This document shows, one piece after another, positions 41,811 through 49,342 of a stretch of DNA of 64,000 nucleotides; position 1 is the first letter of the stretch, and each line of letters begins with the position of its first letter. Below the pieces are notes generated by a model that did no database searches, had not been told where the DNA came from, and worked only from the letters and a program-made list of their open reading frames with translations. This DNA is from Oscillospiraceae bacterium (lineage in GTDB: Bacteria > Bacillota > Clostridia > Oscillospirales > Oscillospiraceae). The stretch is from NCBI GenBank assembly GCA_015067795.1, contig SVLU01000003.1, positions 34,006-98,005 on the forward strand. The letters are read 5' to 3'. Position numbers and translations under genes: made by a program.

Positions 41811-42425
41811 CTAACTGACGTAAACTGTCTGACCTGTATAGATCAGATTTGGGTTTCTGATTTGGGGATTAAGTGCAATGATCTGATTAAGAGTCAGACC
41901 GTATTTTCTGGAAATTCCCCACAGAGTATCTCCTGATTTAACGGTATAGGTTCTTCTCGAAGAGTTTGAAGAGCCTGAAGAACCGATAATCGTACCATTT
42001 GGCACACCACCGGGGATAATTTCATTTTCCGTATCCTCCTCCGGTTTATTCACCGTCTGGGAATAGCTGTCATCATCCTCGACAAATTCAAACGCATAGC
42101 TTATAAAATTTTCCATCGGCTCCTGTTTTATTGAAAGCGAAGAAAACCACACTCTCACCGACTGCCAAACAGGGTGAACCAATATCCCCGCTGTTCCCTC
42201 GTCAAAGACTTTCCGCAGCTTCAGGAATTCATCGTAAGCGTCATCACCCACAAACTCACCTTCGCCCTTCAGTACACGACAGTCAACGCCCATGTCCGTC
42301 ACCGTCCCTTTTCCAAAGGGAACAGGATTGACGGCAAGTCTGCGCTTTTCCGTTATCTCAAATGTTTTAGGGTTGTGGGGCCAGATGTAATCTTTAAATC
42401 TCATTGGTGTTAATTTCATAACCAT
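41811..42425 (-). CDS. LysM-domain tail protein (XkdP-like)
   Basis: A 204-residue protein. The N-terminal part (PMRFKDYIWPHNPKTFEI, CRVLKGEGEFVGDDAYDEFLKLRKVF) matches the tail-assembly family found before gpD in PBSX-like phages. A Ser/Gly-rich linker (about 142-157) leads to one C-terminal LysM domain (YTVKSGDTLWGISRKYGLTLNQIIALNP). LysM binds peptidoglycan sugars. In related phages this gene directly follows the tape-measure gene; here it directly follows the chaperone gene with a 3-nt gap. Confidence 0.87.
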   Translation of the reverse strand: MVMKLTPMRFKDYIWPHNPKTFEITEKRRLAVNPVPFGKGTVTDMGVDCRVLKGEGEFVGDDAYDEFLKLRKVFDEGTAGILVHPVWQSVRVWFSSLSIKQEPMENFISYAFEFVEDDDSYSQTVNKPEEDTENEIIPGGVPNGTIIGSSGSSNSSRRTYTVKSGDTLWGISRKYGLTLNQIIALNPQIRNPNLIYTGQTVYVS

Positions 42426-42428
42426 CTC

Positions 42429-42986
42429 CTAATAGCTTGAAATGATACCGTCATATCTTCTGCTGTCACGCTGGAAGAAATCGGAAACTCTCCGCATCTC
42501 GCTTCTTGGCGAGTATATCCTCTCGCTGACATCTGCAGCCTTATTGTCGAAAGAACCGGAATTCGAGGAATTGCCTCCGCTCTGTCCTCTTCCCGGGATA
42601 TGCTGAATTTTATTCATTTCCTCGTCAGCATTGCCGCTTTCAGCAGAATTCATCTCCTGTGCAATACCTCTTACGCGATCGGAAGCTTCCATTATCTGAG
42701 CCTTCTTCTCAGGCTCAATATCCATAAATAGTGCGGTGTCAATGATTTCATTTGCACTAAAGGCATCCAGCACCTCGTCACCGCCCCTAAAAATCCTCTG
42801 ACCGTTATAGAACAGTCCTTTTGAAAGCAGTGCCGCACCTAAAAGCACAGCCTTGGATATATCATCCCCGCCAATAGCCTCTGCCATAGTATCGGCTTCG
42901 TTTCTTGCCGCAAGATACTGTCTTGCACTTATAGGGCGAAGCTCCATCTCCGCCCCGGCTATGTTGATAATTTTTTCATCCATCAC
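42429..42986 (-). CDS. Tail assembly chaperone-like protein (XkdN type)
   Basis: A 185-residue protein with the XkdN-like N-terminal domain (INIAGAEMELRPISARQYLAARNEAD, AALLSKGLFYNGQRIF, ALSxEEI-type FSANEIIDTA). A disordered Gly/Ser/Asn-rich middle (about 120-150) precedes a C-terminal SEMRRVSDFFQRDSRRYDG. In contractile and siphophages the C-terminal part is usually reached by a -1 frameshift, giving G and G-T products that coat the tape measure. Here both parts lie in one continuous frame, and no tape-measure gene exists for it to serve. It overlaps the tube gene by 4 nt. Confidence 0.7.
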   Translation of the reverse strand: MMDEKIINIAGAEMELRPISARQYLAARNEADTMAEAIGGDDISKAVLLGAALLSKGLFYNGQRIFRGGDEVLDAFSANEIIDTALFMDIEPEKKAQIMEASDRVRGIAQEMNSAESGNADEEMNKIQHIPGRGQSGGNSSNSGSFDNKAADVSERIYSPRSEMRRVSDFFQRDSRRYDGIISSY

Positions 42987-43369
42987 TTTGTCTCCACTCT
43001 TTTCGCAGCAATAAGGGTGATCTTCTCGATGATATTCTCACCAAGCTTACCATCCTCCTGAATCTCGGACCATTGACAGCCTGTGTAAATAATGCGTCTG
43101 TCAGGCTTTGCAATAACAAGAGAAAAATCAGAAATTGAATAGAAATCTATACCATCGCTGATGGCGGCATCTGTTGCGTAAAGCCTTGTAAGCTCGATTA
43201 TATATGTTTTCTGCCCTCTCAGGGTTGCAACAGGTTCAGTTTCACCAAATGCCTCAATGCTCTTGCTGGAACGCTTTGCAACCGCCTTATAGCTCTGAAC
43301 AACCGCTATTTTCTTTCCGTTAGCCTCAAGATAAATGTCACTGCTTGTTGGAAAACCTGTTAAACTCAT
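42983..43369 (-). CDS. Phage tail tube protein (XkdM-like)
   Basis: A 128-residue protein of the XkdM (DUF2001) tube family, the inner-tube subunit. It has the start SLTGFPTSSDIYLEANGKKIAVVQS, the central SIEAFGETEPVATLRGQKTYIIELTR and the C-terminal strand NIIEKITLIAAKRV. It follows the sheath gene by 12 nt, as in PBSX. Confidence 0.85.
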   Translation of the reverse strand: MSLTGFPTSSDIYLEANGKKIAVVQSYKAVAKRSSKSIEAFGETEPVATLRGQKTYIIELTRLYATDAAISDGIDFYSISDFSLVIAKPDRRIIYTGCQWSEIQEDGKLGENIIEKITLIAAKRVETK

Positions 43370-43381
43370 AATTATCCCTCC

Positions 43382-44446
43382 TTAAACCGTAATATTTGCC
43401 GTAAGTATTATCTTGTTAAGACCGTGGGCAACGGCAAACTCAAATGCCACATTGCAAATCGTTGGGTCATCCTCATCCTGAACAACGGACACTTTGCCGT
43501 AGCTTTCGATGATTTCCTCAGAAACCTTCTTTTCAAGGATAATGATCACCTGCGTTCTGATGGCATCCCTTGTCTGAGCCGTGTTTTTTGCTCTTGAGAA
43601 CATATCCCTCAGGGACTCACGCACTTCGGGAATGACGTTATCAACGATGCGAACAGTAGTCAGCTCATGCCATGTGAAATCGGACTCTCCGTTTTCATCT
43701 GTTGTGCAGGTGGTAACACCTCTTATAACGCTGACCCTGCCGCCAACACATTCAACAGGACTGATACCACTTCTCACAAGGCTGTCGATCTCATCTTCGG
43801 TATAGTTCATCTCAACACCACCCAAGCCAAAAAGCTCTGCACCGTTAAGCGGAACAGCAGGATCATTTTCAGAGAGAATAGCACCTGCCACAGCCGCCGC
43901 AACGGAACCATGTTCAGCCGTATTGCCTGATGCATCAAGACCACTCGGTGCAACGATCATCACTCGTTCATTATTAAAGGCTGCCGCATTTGAAATCTTG
44001 CCGTTAATGTCACCGCCTGTTTCTATTACAGCAATCTTATGCTGATTTCTGTTATCGGCATTAGTGATTGCAGAAAGCATGGCATTATGAACAGAGGAGA
44101 ATAATGTATCACAGAGCAATATTTTTACCTCTTCAATTCTTGCCAGAAGCTTAAATGCATTTGAATAAAGGAGACTTCCCGGTTCATTGCCATTTTCTTT
44201 AAAAACCGGCACAGCCTTGATCTCATATACACCGTTCAAAAACAGTATCTCAGCCAGTCTTGCAATTCTGGACTCACCGAAAAATCGCACAGCCTGGCTT
44301 GCAGAGGTTACGGAGTAGACCTGTTCAGCAGTACCTTTGACAGCAACACCCACAAGTCCGACTACCCCTTTCACTCTGTTTCCATAGCTTGAATCAGAAA
44401 CCTGATATGTGGTATACACACCCGGTCTTTCTCTTGTTATCGTCAA
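43382..44446 (-). CDS. Contractile tail sheath protein (XkdK-like)
   Basis: A 354-residue sheath subunit. The N-terminus (ITRERPGVYTTYQVSD, VKGVVGLVGVAVKGTAEQVYSVTS) and the C-terminal sheath core (TRDAIRTQVIIILEKKVSEEIIESYGKVSVV, VAFEFAVAHGLNKIILTANITV) are diagnostic. The middle domain is short, so this is a minimal sheath, smaller than that of PBSX or P2. It shares a 4-nt overlap with the tail-terminator gene. It shows that the particle has or had a contractile tail. Confidence 0.9.
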   Translation of the reverse strand: MTITRERPGVYTTYQVSDSSYGNRVKGVVGLVGVAVKGTAEQVYSVTSASQAVRFFGESRIARLAEILFLNGVYEIKAVPVFKENGNEPGSLLYSNAFKLLARIEEVKILLCDTLFSSVHNAMLSAITNADNRNQHKIAVIETGGDINGKISNAAAFNNERVMIVAPSGLDASGNTAEHGSVAAAVAGAILSENDPAVPLNGAELFGLGGVEMNYTEDEIDSLVRSGISPVECVGGRVSVIRGVTTCTTDENGESDFTWHELTTVRIVDNVIPEVRESLRDMFSRAKNTAQTRDAIRTQVIIILEKKVSEEIIESYGKVSVVQDEDDPTICNVAFEFAVAHGLNKIILTANITV

Positions 44447-44952
44447 TTTATCAAAACTCCTTTCAGCTTAAAATCAAGGAACTGAGACTCATCTGAGCTT
44501 TCCGCAACAAGGAAAGCCGATAATTTCAGCTCCGCATCACATCGGAACATTTCAGCGGCAGTATCGTATTCAGTCTCACCGCAGGACAGCTCTCTCACCT
44601 TCAGGGACTCAGGCAGACTATGAAGAGCGTCGGCAACCTGAGAGAAAAGCATCAGGCACTTTTCGTGTCCAAAGCTTTCAGACTTAGGTGACCACAGGGT
44701 TAGTCCTAAAGCAATGTCAAGCTTCTTTCCGTAAAGCTCATTGTATGTATCGTTTTCAGCATCGTAACGCATACCCAAATACTCGGCAAAGCCGCAGGAA
44801 ACGGCATTCCCGGATTTAAGACCAACAGTCACAATCGGACTCGTATGGCGTTTCTTCCCTCCAAATGGATTTTGGGATATCACCGCAGAAACACCGCCTT
44901 CGCTAAGCCCCCTGCACACAGCAGAGATAATGGTTTCAAGCTCAGCCATCAA
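44443..44952 (-). CDS. Tail terminator-like protein
   Basis: A 169-residue protein between the head-completion and sheath genes, the position of the tail terminator (gpU-like). It shows mixed alpha/beta sequence: ELETIISAVCRGLSEGG, TVGLKSGNAVSCGFAEYLGMRYD, KKLDIALGLTLWSPKSESFG and a C-terminal strand region. Assignment depends on gene order more than on a motif. Confidence 0.65.
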   Translation of the reverse strand: MMAELETIISAVCRGLSEGGVSAVISQNPFGGKKRHTSPIVTVGLKSGNAVSCGFAEYLGMRYDAENDTYNELYGKKLDIALGLTLWSPKSESFGHEKCLMLFSQVADALHSLPESLKVRELSCGETEYDTAAEMFRCDAELKLSAFLVAESSDESQFLDFKLKGVLIN

Positions 44953-45277
44953 ACTCCTCCTCTCTATGCCTCAGCACCGCTTCCCAATGGGAGATCTTTC
45001 CCTCAACCCGGTAAGCCTCGGCACGGATAAACTTATAGCATTTGCCGTTTAAAGTAAGCCACGAGTTATCACAATCGGTAATTTCACAGTCCGGAGGACC
45101 GAAAAAGTAGTATGTCGCCTCATCGGATTCCCCCAGTTTCGTCATGGTTTTCCATTTTTTCATGTACCTCTCACCAATAACAGGGTTTACAAAGGCTTTA
45201 ATATTTCGTTCCACACCGTTTACGCAGATAACGGCATCATCGCCGTACTGCTCTAAAACTGAAGCAAACCAATTCAC
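44942..45277 (-). CDS. Head closure or minor structural protein
   Basis: A 111-residue protein placed between the connector and tail terminator genes. The beginning (NWFASVLEQYGDDAVICVNGVERNIKAFVNP) is followed by a beta-rich C-terminal half with WLTLNGKCYKFIRAEAYRVEGKISHWEAVLRHR, the pattern of head-closure proteins such as XkdH/SPP1 gp16. It abuts the connector gene with no gap and overlaps the terminator gene by 11 nt. Confidence 0.68.
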   Translation of the reverse strand: MNWFASVLEQYGDDAVICVNGVERNIKAFVNPVIGERYMKKWKTMTKLGESDEATYYFFGPPDCEITDCDNSWLTLNGKCYKFIRAEAYRVEGKISHWEAVLRHREEEFDG

Positions 45278-45640
45278 CTAACCACGCACCCCCATGAAGC
45301 AGAAATCACCGTCAGAGATATATGGCTGCATCAGCACCTCAGCCTGTCTCTGCAGTACCTCTCGTGAGCCCTGTGAATTCTCGCCGCGTTTCACCTCAAT
45401 GTCACCTGCTTTGTATGATGTGATACCGTCCCCATCCTTCACATATCCGTGCATGGAAACCGCCAGCATTGCAGAAGCGGTAATAAGCACCTCACGGCAC
45501 ATTTCAGGAGTAACACCGGCTCTGAGTCTTGCGGTAAACTCCCGCTCCGCGGCACTGCACAAAGCCGCAAGCCCTTCGGACTCAGCTCCTGCCAGAATTA
45601 CAGCAGCAGCGTAAATATCATCAGAAAAGATAAAAGTCAC
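45278..45640 (-). CDS. Head-tail connector-like protein
   Basis: A helical head-completion protein of about 120 residues (VTFIFSDDIYAAAVILAGAESEGLAALCSAAEREFTARLRAG), in the position of gp6/gp15 connectors. The frame is open back to an ATG at 45763, but that extension reads through a dispersed chromosomal repeat (45660-45707) and has no ribosome-binding site. I therefore start at GTG 45640, preceded by GAGAAGGA. The repeat seems to have been inserted between the capsid gene and this one, fusing an extra 41 codons in frame if the upstream ATG were used. Confidence 0.7.
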   Translation of the reverse strand: MTFIFSDDIYAAAVILAGAESEGLAALCSAAEREFTARLRAGVTPEMCREVLITASAMLAVSMHGYVKDGDGITSYKAGDIEVKRGENSQGSREVLQRQAEVLMQPYISDGDFCFMGVRG

Positions 45641-45659
45641 CTTCCTTCTCAAATTTTTT

Positions 45660-45707
45660 AGCTCCCTCTGACGAGGGAGCTGTCGCCGCAAGGCGACTGA
45701 GGGAGAG
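45660..45707. repeat. Dispersed CTCCCT repeat inside the phage-like operon (capsid-connector junction)
   Basis: AGCTCCCTCTGACGAGGGAG, then the stem TGTCGCC-GCAA-GGCGACT, then GAGGGAGAG. It is the same family as the repeats at 28.2-28.4 kb, and lies just upstream of the connector start. Confidence 0.85.
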
Positions 45708-45763
45708 AAAAGATAACCAACATTTCTCCCTATACTCCACTCGTCATTCAGAGATAACGACAT

Positions 45764-46795
45764 TTAAATCTTCAGCGTACAGGAAGCTTCAGGATAAAGC
45801 TTTGCAAAGCCGTAAATGCTGGTGATAGCGGCTCTTTCAAGCTGTCTGTCGATAAGGCGGTCATATTCAACGTTAACATCCGCAACCTGAACCATCTCAA
45901 GAGCGTATCTGTTGTCAAGACCGATAATGCAGCCTGCAGGAGCGGCAGAGGTGTTGATGAGCTTAGCACCAAGAGGGTTGATAAGCTGACCTGTGCCCTG
46001 GAAATTAAGACCTGCCGCAGCATCCTGGAAAACGGAGAGATTAAGGAGCTTGAGCATAACAGCAGGCGGAACGATAAGAGTGTTCATGCTGTATGGCTCA
46101 AACTGTGCCCAGAAGTCCAGCAGAGCGGCATAAGTAAGACTGCCGGATGTGCCTGTAATCGGGCTTGTACCGATGGCAAACGCAGCCGCAGCATTGTTGT
46201 TGCCGTCACCGTTCACAAGAACATCAATGGCATCCTCAAGATGCATACGCATGATATGGCTGCCGATCTGGCGAAGCATTACGGAGAACAGGTCAAGTCT
46301 CTGGAATCTGATAGCCTCATAGGAAGCAACCAGCATACGACCACGCTTGTGGAGCTTAACGAGGTTTTCCTGAACCTTGATCTCGGTTGTTGGAATAAGA
46401 GTACCCTCTTCAACACGTCTGAGAGTCTTGTCATCCTCAGTTGCCGCGGAGTAGATGGAGCGGTAGTCCATACCCTCAAAGTTGGTGGTAGAAGCCACGA
46501 TGGAGGAAAGGACATTTCCCTCTTCCATACCGGCTCTTACGCTTCTTGCAACATATTCAGGGAAAAGCACGGAGCTTGCAGTAGTGCGGAAGAACTTTTC
46601 CACCATGTCACTGCCTGCACCCTTTACCTTAATGTCAAATCTCTTAAGCTGTCTCTGGTAAGCGTCAAGACCTTCGAGAGCTGTACCGATGTAGTTTTCA
46701 GAAGGGTCAGCCTTTTCCAGAACCTCGGTAAATGTCATACCAGCCTGGTTGTACATGCCCTTTTCAAGCTTTACGTTTTCAAAATGATAAGCCAT
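45764..46795 (-). CDS. Major capsid protein
   Basis: A 343-residue protein with the features of an HK97-fold capsid subunit: a long N-terminal helical arm (FTEVLEKADPSENYIGTALEGLDAYQRQLKRF), a spine-helix region (LHKRGRMLVASYEAIRFQRLDLFSVMLRQIGSHI), a flexible Ala/Asn-rich loop and a C-terminal beta-rich P/A domain (YALEMVQVADVNVEYDRLIDRQ). Its neighbours are the decoration protein and protease upstream and the connectors downstream. Strong codon bias and an AGGAGG ribosome-binding site suggest that high expression is still supported. Confidence 0.85.
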   Translation of the reverse strand: MAYHFENVKLEKGMYNQAGMTFTEVLEKADPSENYIGTALEGLDAYQRQLKRFDIKVKGAGSDMVEKFFRTTASSVLFPEYVARSVRAGMEEGNVLSSIVASTTNFEGMDYRSIYSAATEDDKTLRRVEEGTLIPTTEIKVQENLVKLHKRGRMLVASYEAIRFQRLDLFSVMLRQIGSHIMRMHLEDAIDVLVNGDGNNNAAAAFAIGTSPITGTSGSLTYAALLDFWAQFEPYSMNTLIVPPAVMLKLLNLSVFQDAAAGLNFQGTGQLINPLGAKLINTSAAPAGCIIGLDNRYALEMVQVADVNVEYDRLIDRQLERAAITSIYGFAKLYPEASCTLKI

Positions 46796-46809
46796 TGTAA
46801 TTCCTCCTG

Positions 46810-47154
46810 TTAAATAATAAATCCTACTGTTGCCGCAGTTGTGTCAACTTCAAGAACAAGACACTCATTGCCTGCATTTGCACCCTTAACGCCGCCTGCT
46901 GCATTTGCCGCAAGGACGTTGTAACCTACTGTTGGAGCTGTGCCTGTGTAACCCATGGTTGTGTAGCCCTTTAACTGAACGATGGCGTAACCGTCATCAG
47001 AAACGTCAACAGCAACACCCACAAATCTGTCACCGTCAGAGCAGGCTGCAACCGTGCCGTTGGTGCTCATCTTTACAGGCTTACCCTTTGTAACACCGGA
47101 AGCTGCCATAAGGGTCACGCACATTTCACCAATACCGCCAAAAGAAATACTCAT
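46810..47154 (-). CDS. Capsid decoration-like protein (DUF2190 type)
   Basis: A 114-residue small beta protein rich in Gly/Ala/Thr/Val (VTLMAASGVTKGKPVKMSTNGTVAACSDGDRFVGVAVD, VQLKGYTTMGYTG), the pattern of DUF2190/gpD-like capsid cement proteins. It lies directly upstream of the capsid gene, the usual place. AGGAGG precedes the start. Confidence 0.78.
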   Translation of the reverse strand: MSISFGGIGEMCVTLMAASGVTKGKPVKMSTNGTVAACSDGDRFVGVAVDVSDDGYAIVQLKGYTTMGYTGTAPTVGYNVLAANAAGGVKGANAGNECLVLEVDTTAATVGFII

Positions 47155-47170
47155 AAATTTATCCTCCTGT

Positions 47171-48073
47171 TTAGATTTTGTAATAGTTTTCGTCTTCTGT
47201 TTTCACCGGTTCACGCTGATATGTAAGCTGGCAAACCGGTGGATAGAGCTTTTCAAGTCTCTTTTCAAACACGCCCTTCAATGTGGCAAGCTCATTTTCA
47301 TCAAGCTTTCCAAGCACCGACCTGACGGTATCCTCAGGCATTTCGGGAGAAGCCATGATCGCAAGCTTTGCCGTTTCATCACGGAGAGCTTTAAGATAGC
47401 TTCTTCCAAGCTGTGCTTCCTTCTCAAGCCGCTTGAGAGTCTCATCACCCACATGACCGCCAAAGCGTTTGATTACACCCGCATCTCTCTGGGCAGGAAC
47501 AGCCACAAAGGACCATTCGTAGGCATCAACAGGTTCGTCCAAGACACGACAGCACAGCTCACCGCCATACTCAGCACCTCTCAGATGACTGCATTCGTGA
47601 CTGCCCTCAGGCTCTCCGCAGATACTGCAGGTAATGCTTGCAACACTGCAGCCCACACTTACTTCCTTCTTGATACCACCTCTGATCTCATCAATGAGAG
47701 ATGCATTATCCTCATTGTTGAGCATATAGGCGGAAGCCTTCAGATAAGTGTAGCTCTCACCGGCGGCAGTCTTTCTGGCAGGCTCTTCAACAACCTGAGT
47801 TTTGAAAATTCTCGCTTTCTGACCGTAAGCCGACCATGTATGGTCAAATATACCTGTTTTCCCTAAGAACATCCCCTGCAAAACATGGAGAGCATCAACA
47901 GTAAATCTTTCATAGTCCCTGTCGATCTCGTTGTCGCAGAGCAGAATATCGAAGGTAAAAACCTCCTCAGCCGTAAGTGGAGTTTTGGAATAACCGTTAA
48001 TGGCGGCTAAATCCTCAGAACTCACTTCATTCTGCTTTGGTGTCATGATTTCCTTGCATTTGATCAATTTCAC
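47171..48073 (-). CDS. Prohead protease-scaffold-like protein
   Basis: A 300-residue protein. The N-terminal domain resembles prohead proteases (FDILLCDNEIDRDYERFTVDALHVLQGMFLGKTGIFDHTWSA, then EVSVGCSVA with a likely catalytic Ser, and DAYEWSFVAVPAQRDAGV). An inserted Cys/His cluster (CSICGEPEGSHECSH and a later CC) looks like a zinc knuckle. The C-terminal part (about 205-280) is helical and scaffold-like (LKRLEKEAQLGRSYLKALRDE). It starts at a GTG overlapping the portal stop, with AGGAGG upstream. Protease and scaffold are commonly fused in one gene. Confidence 0.78.
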   Translation of the reverse strand: MKLIKCKEIMTPKQNEVSSEDLAAINGYSKTPLTAEEVFTFDILLCDNEIDRDYERFTVDALHVLQGMFLGKTGIFDHTWSAYGQKARIFKTQVVEEPARKTAAGESYTYLKASAYMLNNEDNASLIDEIRGGIKKEVSVGCSVASITCSICGEPEGSHECSHLRGAEYGGELCCRVLDEPVDAYEWSFVAVPAQRDAGVIKRFGGHVGDETLKRLEKEAQLGRSYLKALRDETAKLAIMASPEMPEDTVRSVLGKLDENELATLKGVFEKRLEKLYPPVCQLTYQREPVKTEDENYYKI

Positions 48074-49230
48074 ACCTCCTTTCCATGGTTTTCCGCCTGA
48101 AGCCTGTAATACTCAGCCTGTGCTCTGTAAAGCTCGGCATGAGCTTCGCCCTCGGCATCCTGAAGATTGATGTCATCCCAGACGATCTGATACTCTCTGT
48201 TAAACCCATGAACAGCCAGCCACAGATCGCATATCCTTCTGATGACCGGGGTAAGGGAACGTCTGACAGCTGTCAGCTCAGAGGTGATCATATCTGCCTG
48301 CTGAGAGGACATTCTCTCGGTGGTGGACCAGTTAAATCCCAGCATAAAAGGTGGAAGACCCGTAGCGGAAACGAGCTGTTCCATGATCTGTCTTACAGGA
48401 ACCTCCGAATCCAGGATCTGGTTATCAGCACCGATTACCTTGATATCCACATCACCCACAGCAACAAAATCCCGAACAGAGCCGTTCTTACCGGCCTGCA
48501 TAGCGGCGGACCACTCACTTGCGATCTGTTCACTGCGTTCTCTGGCGTATGCCCTGTCGATGGCATCGCCCTTCGGCTTATACACCACGGCAAATCGAAC
48601 ATTACCTGCACGATCCCAGTTGATACCCAGAGAATTGTATATTTTAAGCAGAATTTCCGTTAAGAACGGCATAGACCGCAGGAGTGACACACCGTAAGGA
48701 TTGTCTGATTCCGGTTTAAAGGGCGTAAACAGCAGAAGCTCCTGATATGGAAGCGGAACGATCCTGCCGCCCTGACCGTAGGAACAAATCTCGAAATCAA
48801 GTGGAGAACCCTTCTCTCTGATTTCGATATTGGAGGCATCGCTGCAAAGGACTGCGGCAATGTCACGCTTATTTGTAAGCACGATCTCACCGACACCTCT
48901 GCCGCAGGTTATCATCGAATCAAGATAGGAATACAGGAAGGAGTCGATACCATACTGCCCTCTGCCTGTATTCACATTCTGGAGAAAATCATTAAGCTGT
49001 CTTTCAGCCCTCTTATCCGATGATTCCACCGTAAATCCTCCTGTGAGACGGATAAGCTTTACCACAGCCGCATCCACAGCCGGCACAGCCTCCCTTATGG
49101 CTCGATAGAGCTTTATCTCACCGTTGCGTAATGGGACATAGTCGTTTAATTCCGTAAACGGATGACTGTCCCTCGACCTGATCTGCACAGCTGTACCTGT
49201 GCTTTTGTTGGATTTTTTAAAAATACCCAT
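48070..49230 (-). CDS. Portal protein (DUF935, Mu gp29-like)
   Basis: A 386-residue portal subunit, the DNA gateway at one capsid vertex. Landmarks of the DUF935 family are REAVPAVDAAVVKLIRLTGGF, SYLDSMITCGRGVGEIVL, PYGVSLLRSMPFLTEILLKIYNSLGINWDRAGNVRFAVVY and ATGLPPFMLGFNWSTTERMSSQQADMI. I chose ATG 49230, preceded by AAAGGCAGG; a TTG six codons upstream would cover that site. A dispersed repeat lies between this gene and terL. Confidence 0.88.
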   Translation of the reverse strand: MGIFKKSNKSTGTAVQIRSRDSHPFTELNDYVPLRNGEIKLYRAIREAVPAVDAAVVKLIRLTGGFTVESSDKRAERQLNDFLQNVNTGRGQYGIDSFLYSYLDSMITCGRGVGEIVLTNKRDIAAVLCSDASNIEIREKGSPLDFEICSYGQGGRIVPLPYQELLLFTPFKPESDNPYGVSLLRSMPFLTEILLKIYNSLGINWDRAGNVRFAVVYKPKGDAIDRAYARERSEQIASEWSAAMQAGKNGSVRDFVAVGDVDIKVIGADNQILDSEVPVRQIMEQLVSATGLPPFMLGFNWSTTERMSSQQADMITSELTAVRRSLTPVIRRICDLWLAVHGFNREYQIVWDDINLQDAEGEAHAELYRAQAEYYRLQAENHGKEV

Positions 49231-49281
49231 AAAAAACCTGCCTTTCAAATTATTTAAACTTTTATTTACTGCCTATCAACA

Positions 49282-49329
49282 GGCCCCCTTGTGTAAAGGG
49301 GGCTGTCAGCGAAGCTGACTGGGGGATTG
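49282..49329. repeat. Dispersed repeat inside the phage-like operon (terL-portal junction)
   Basis: GGCCCCCTTGTGTAAAGGGG, then the stem CTGTCAGC-GAA-GCTGACTG, then GGGGATTG. It is nearly identical to the left end of the DUF559 element (20929-20976) and occupies most of the 112-bp gap between terL and the portal gene. Confidence 0.88.
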
Positions 49330-49342
49330 TAAACTTCTCTCT

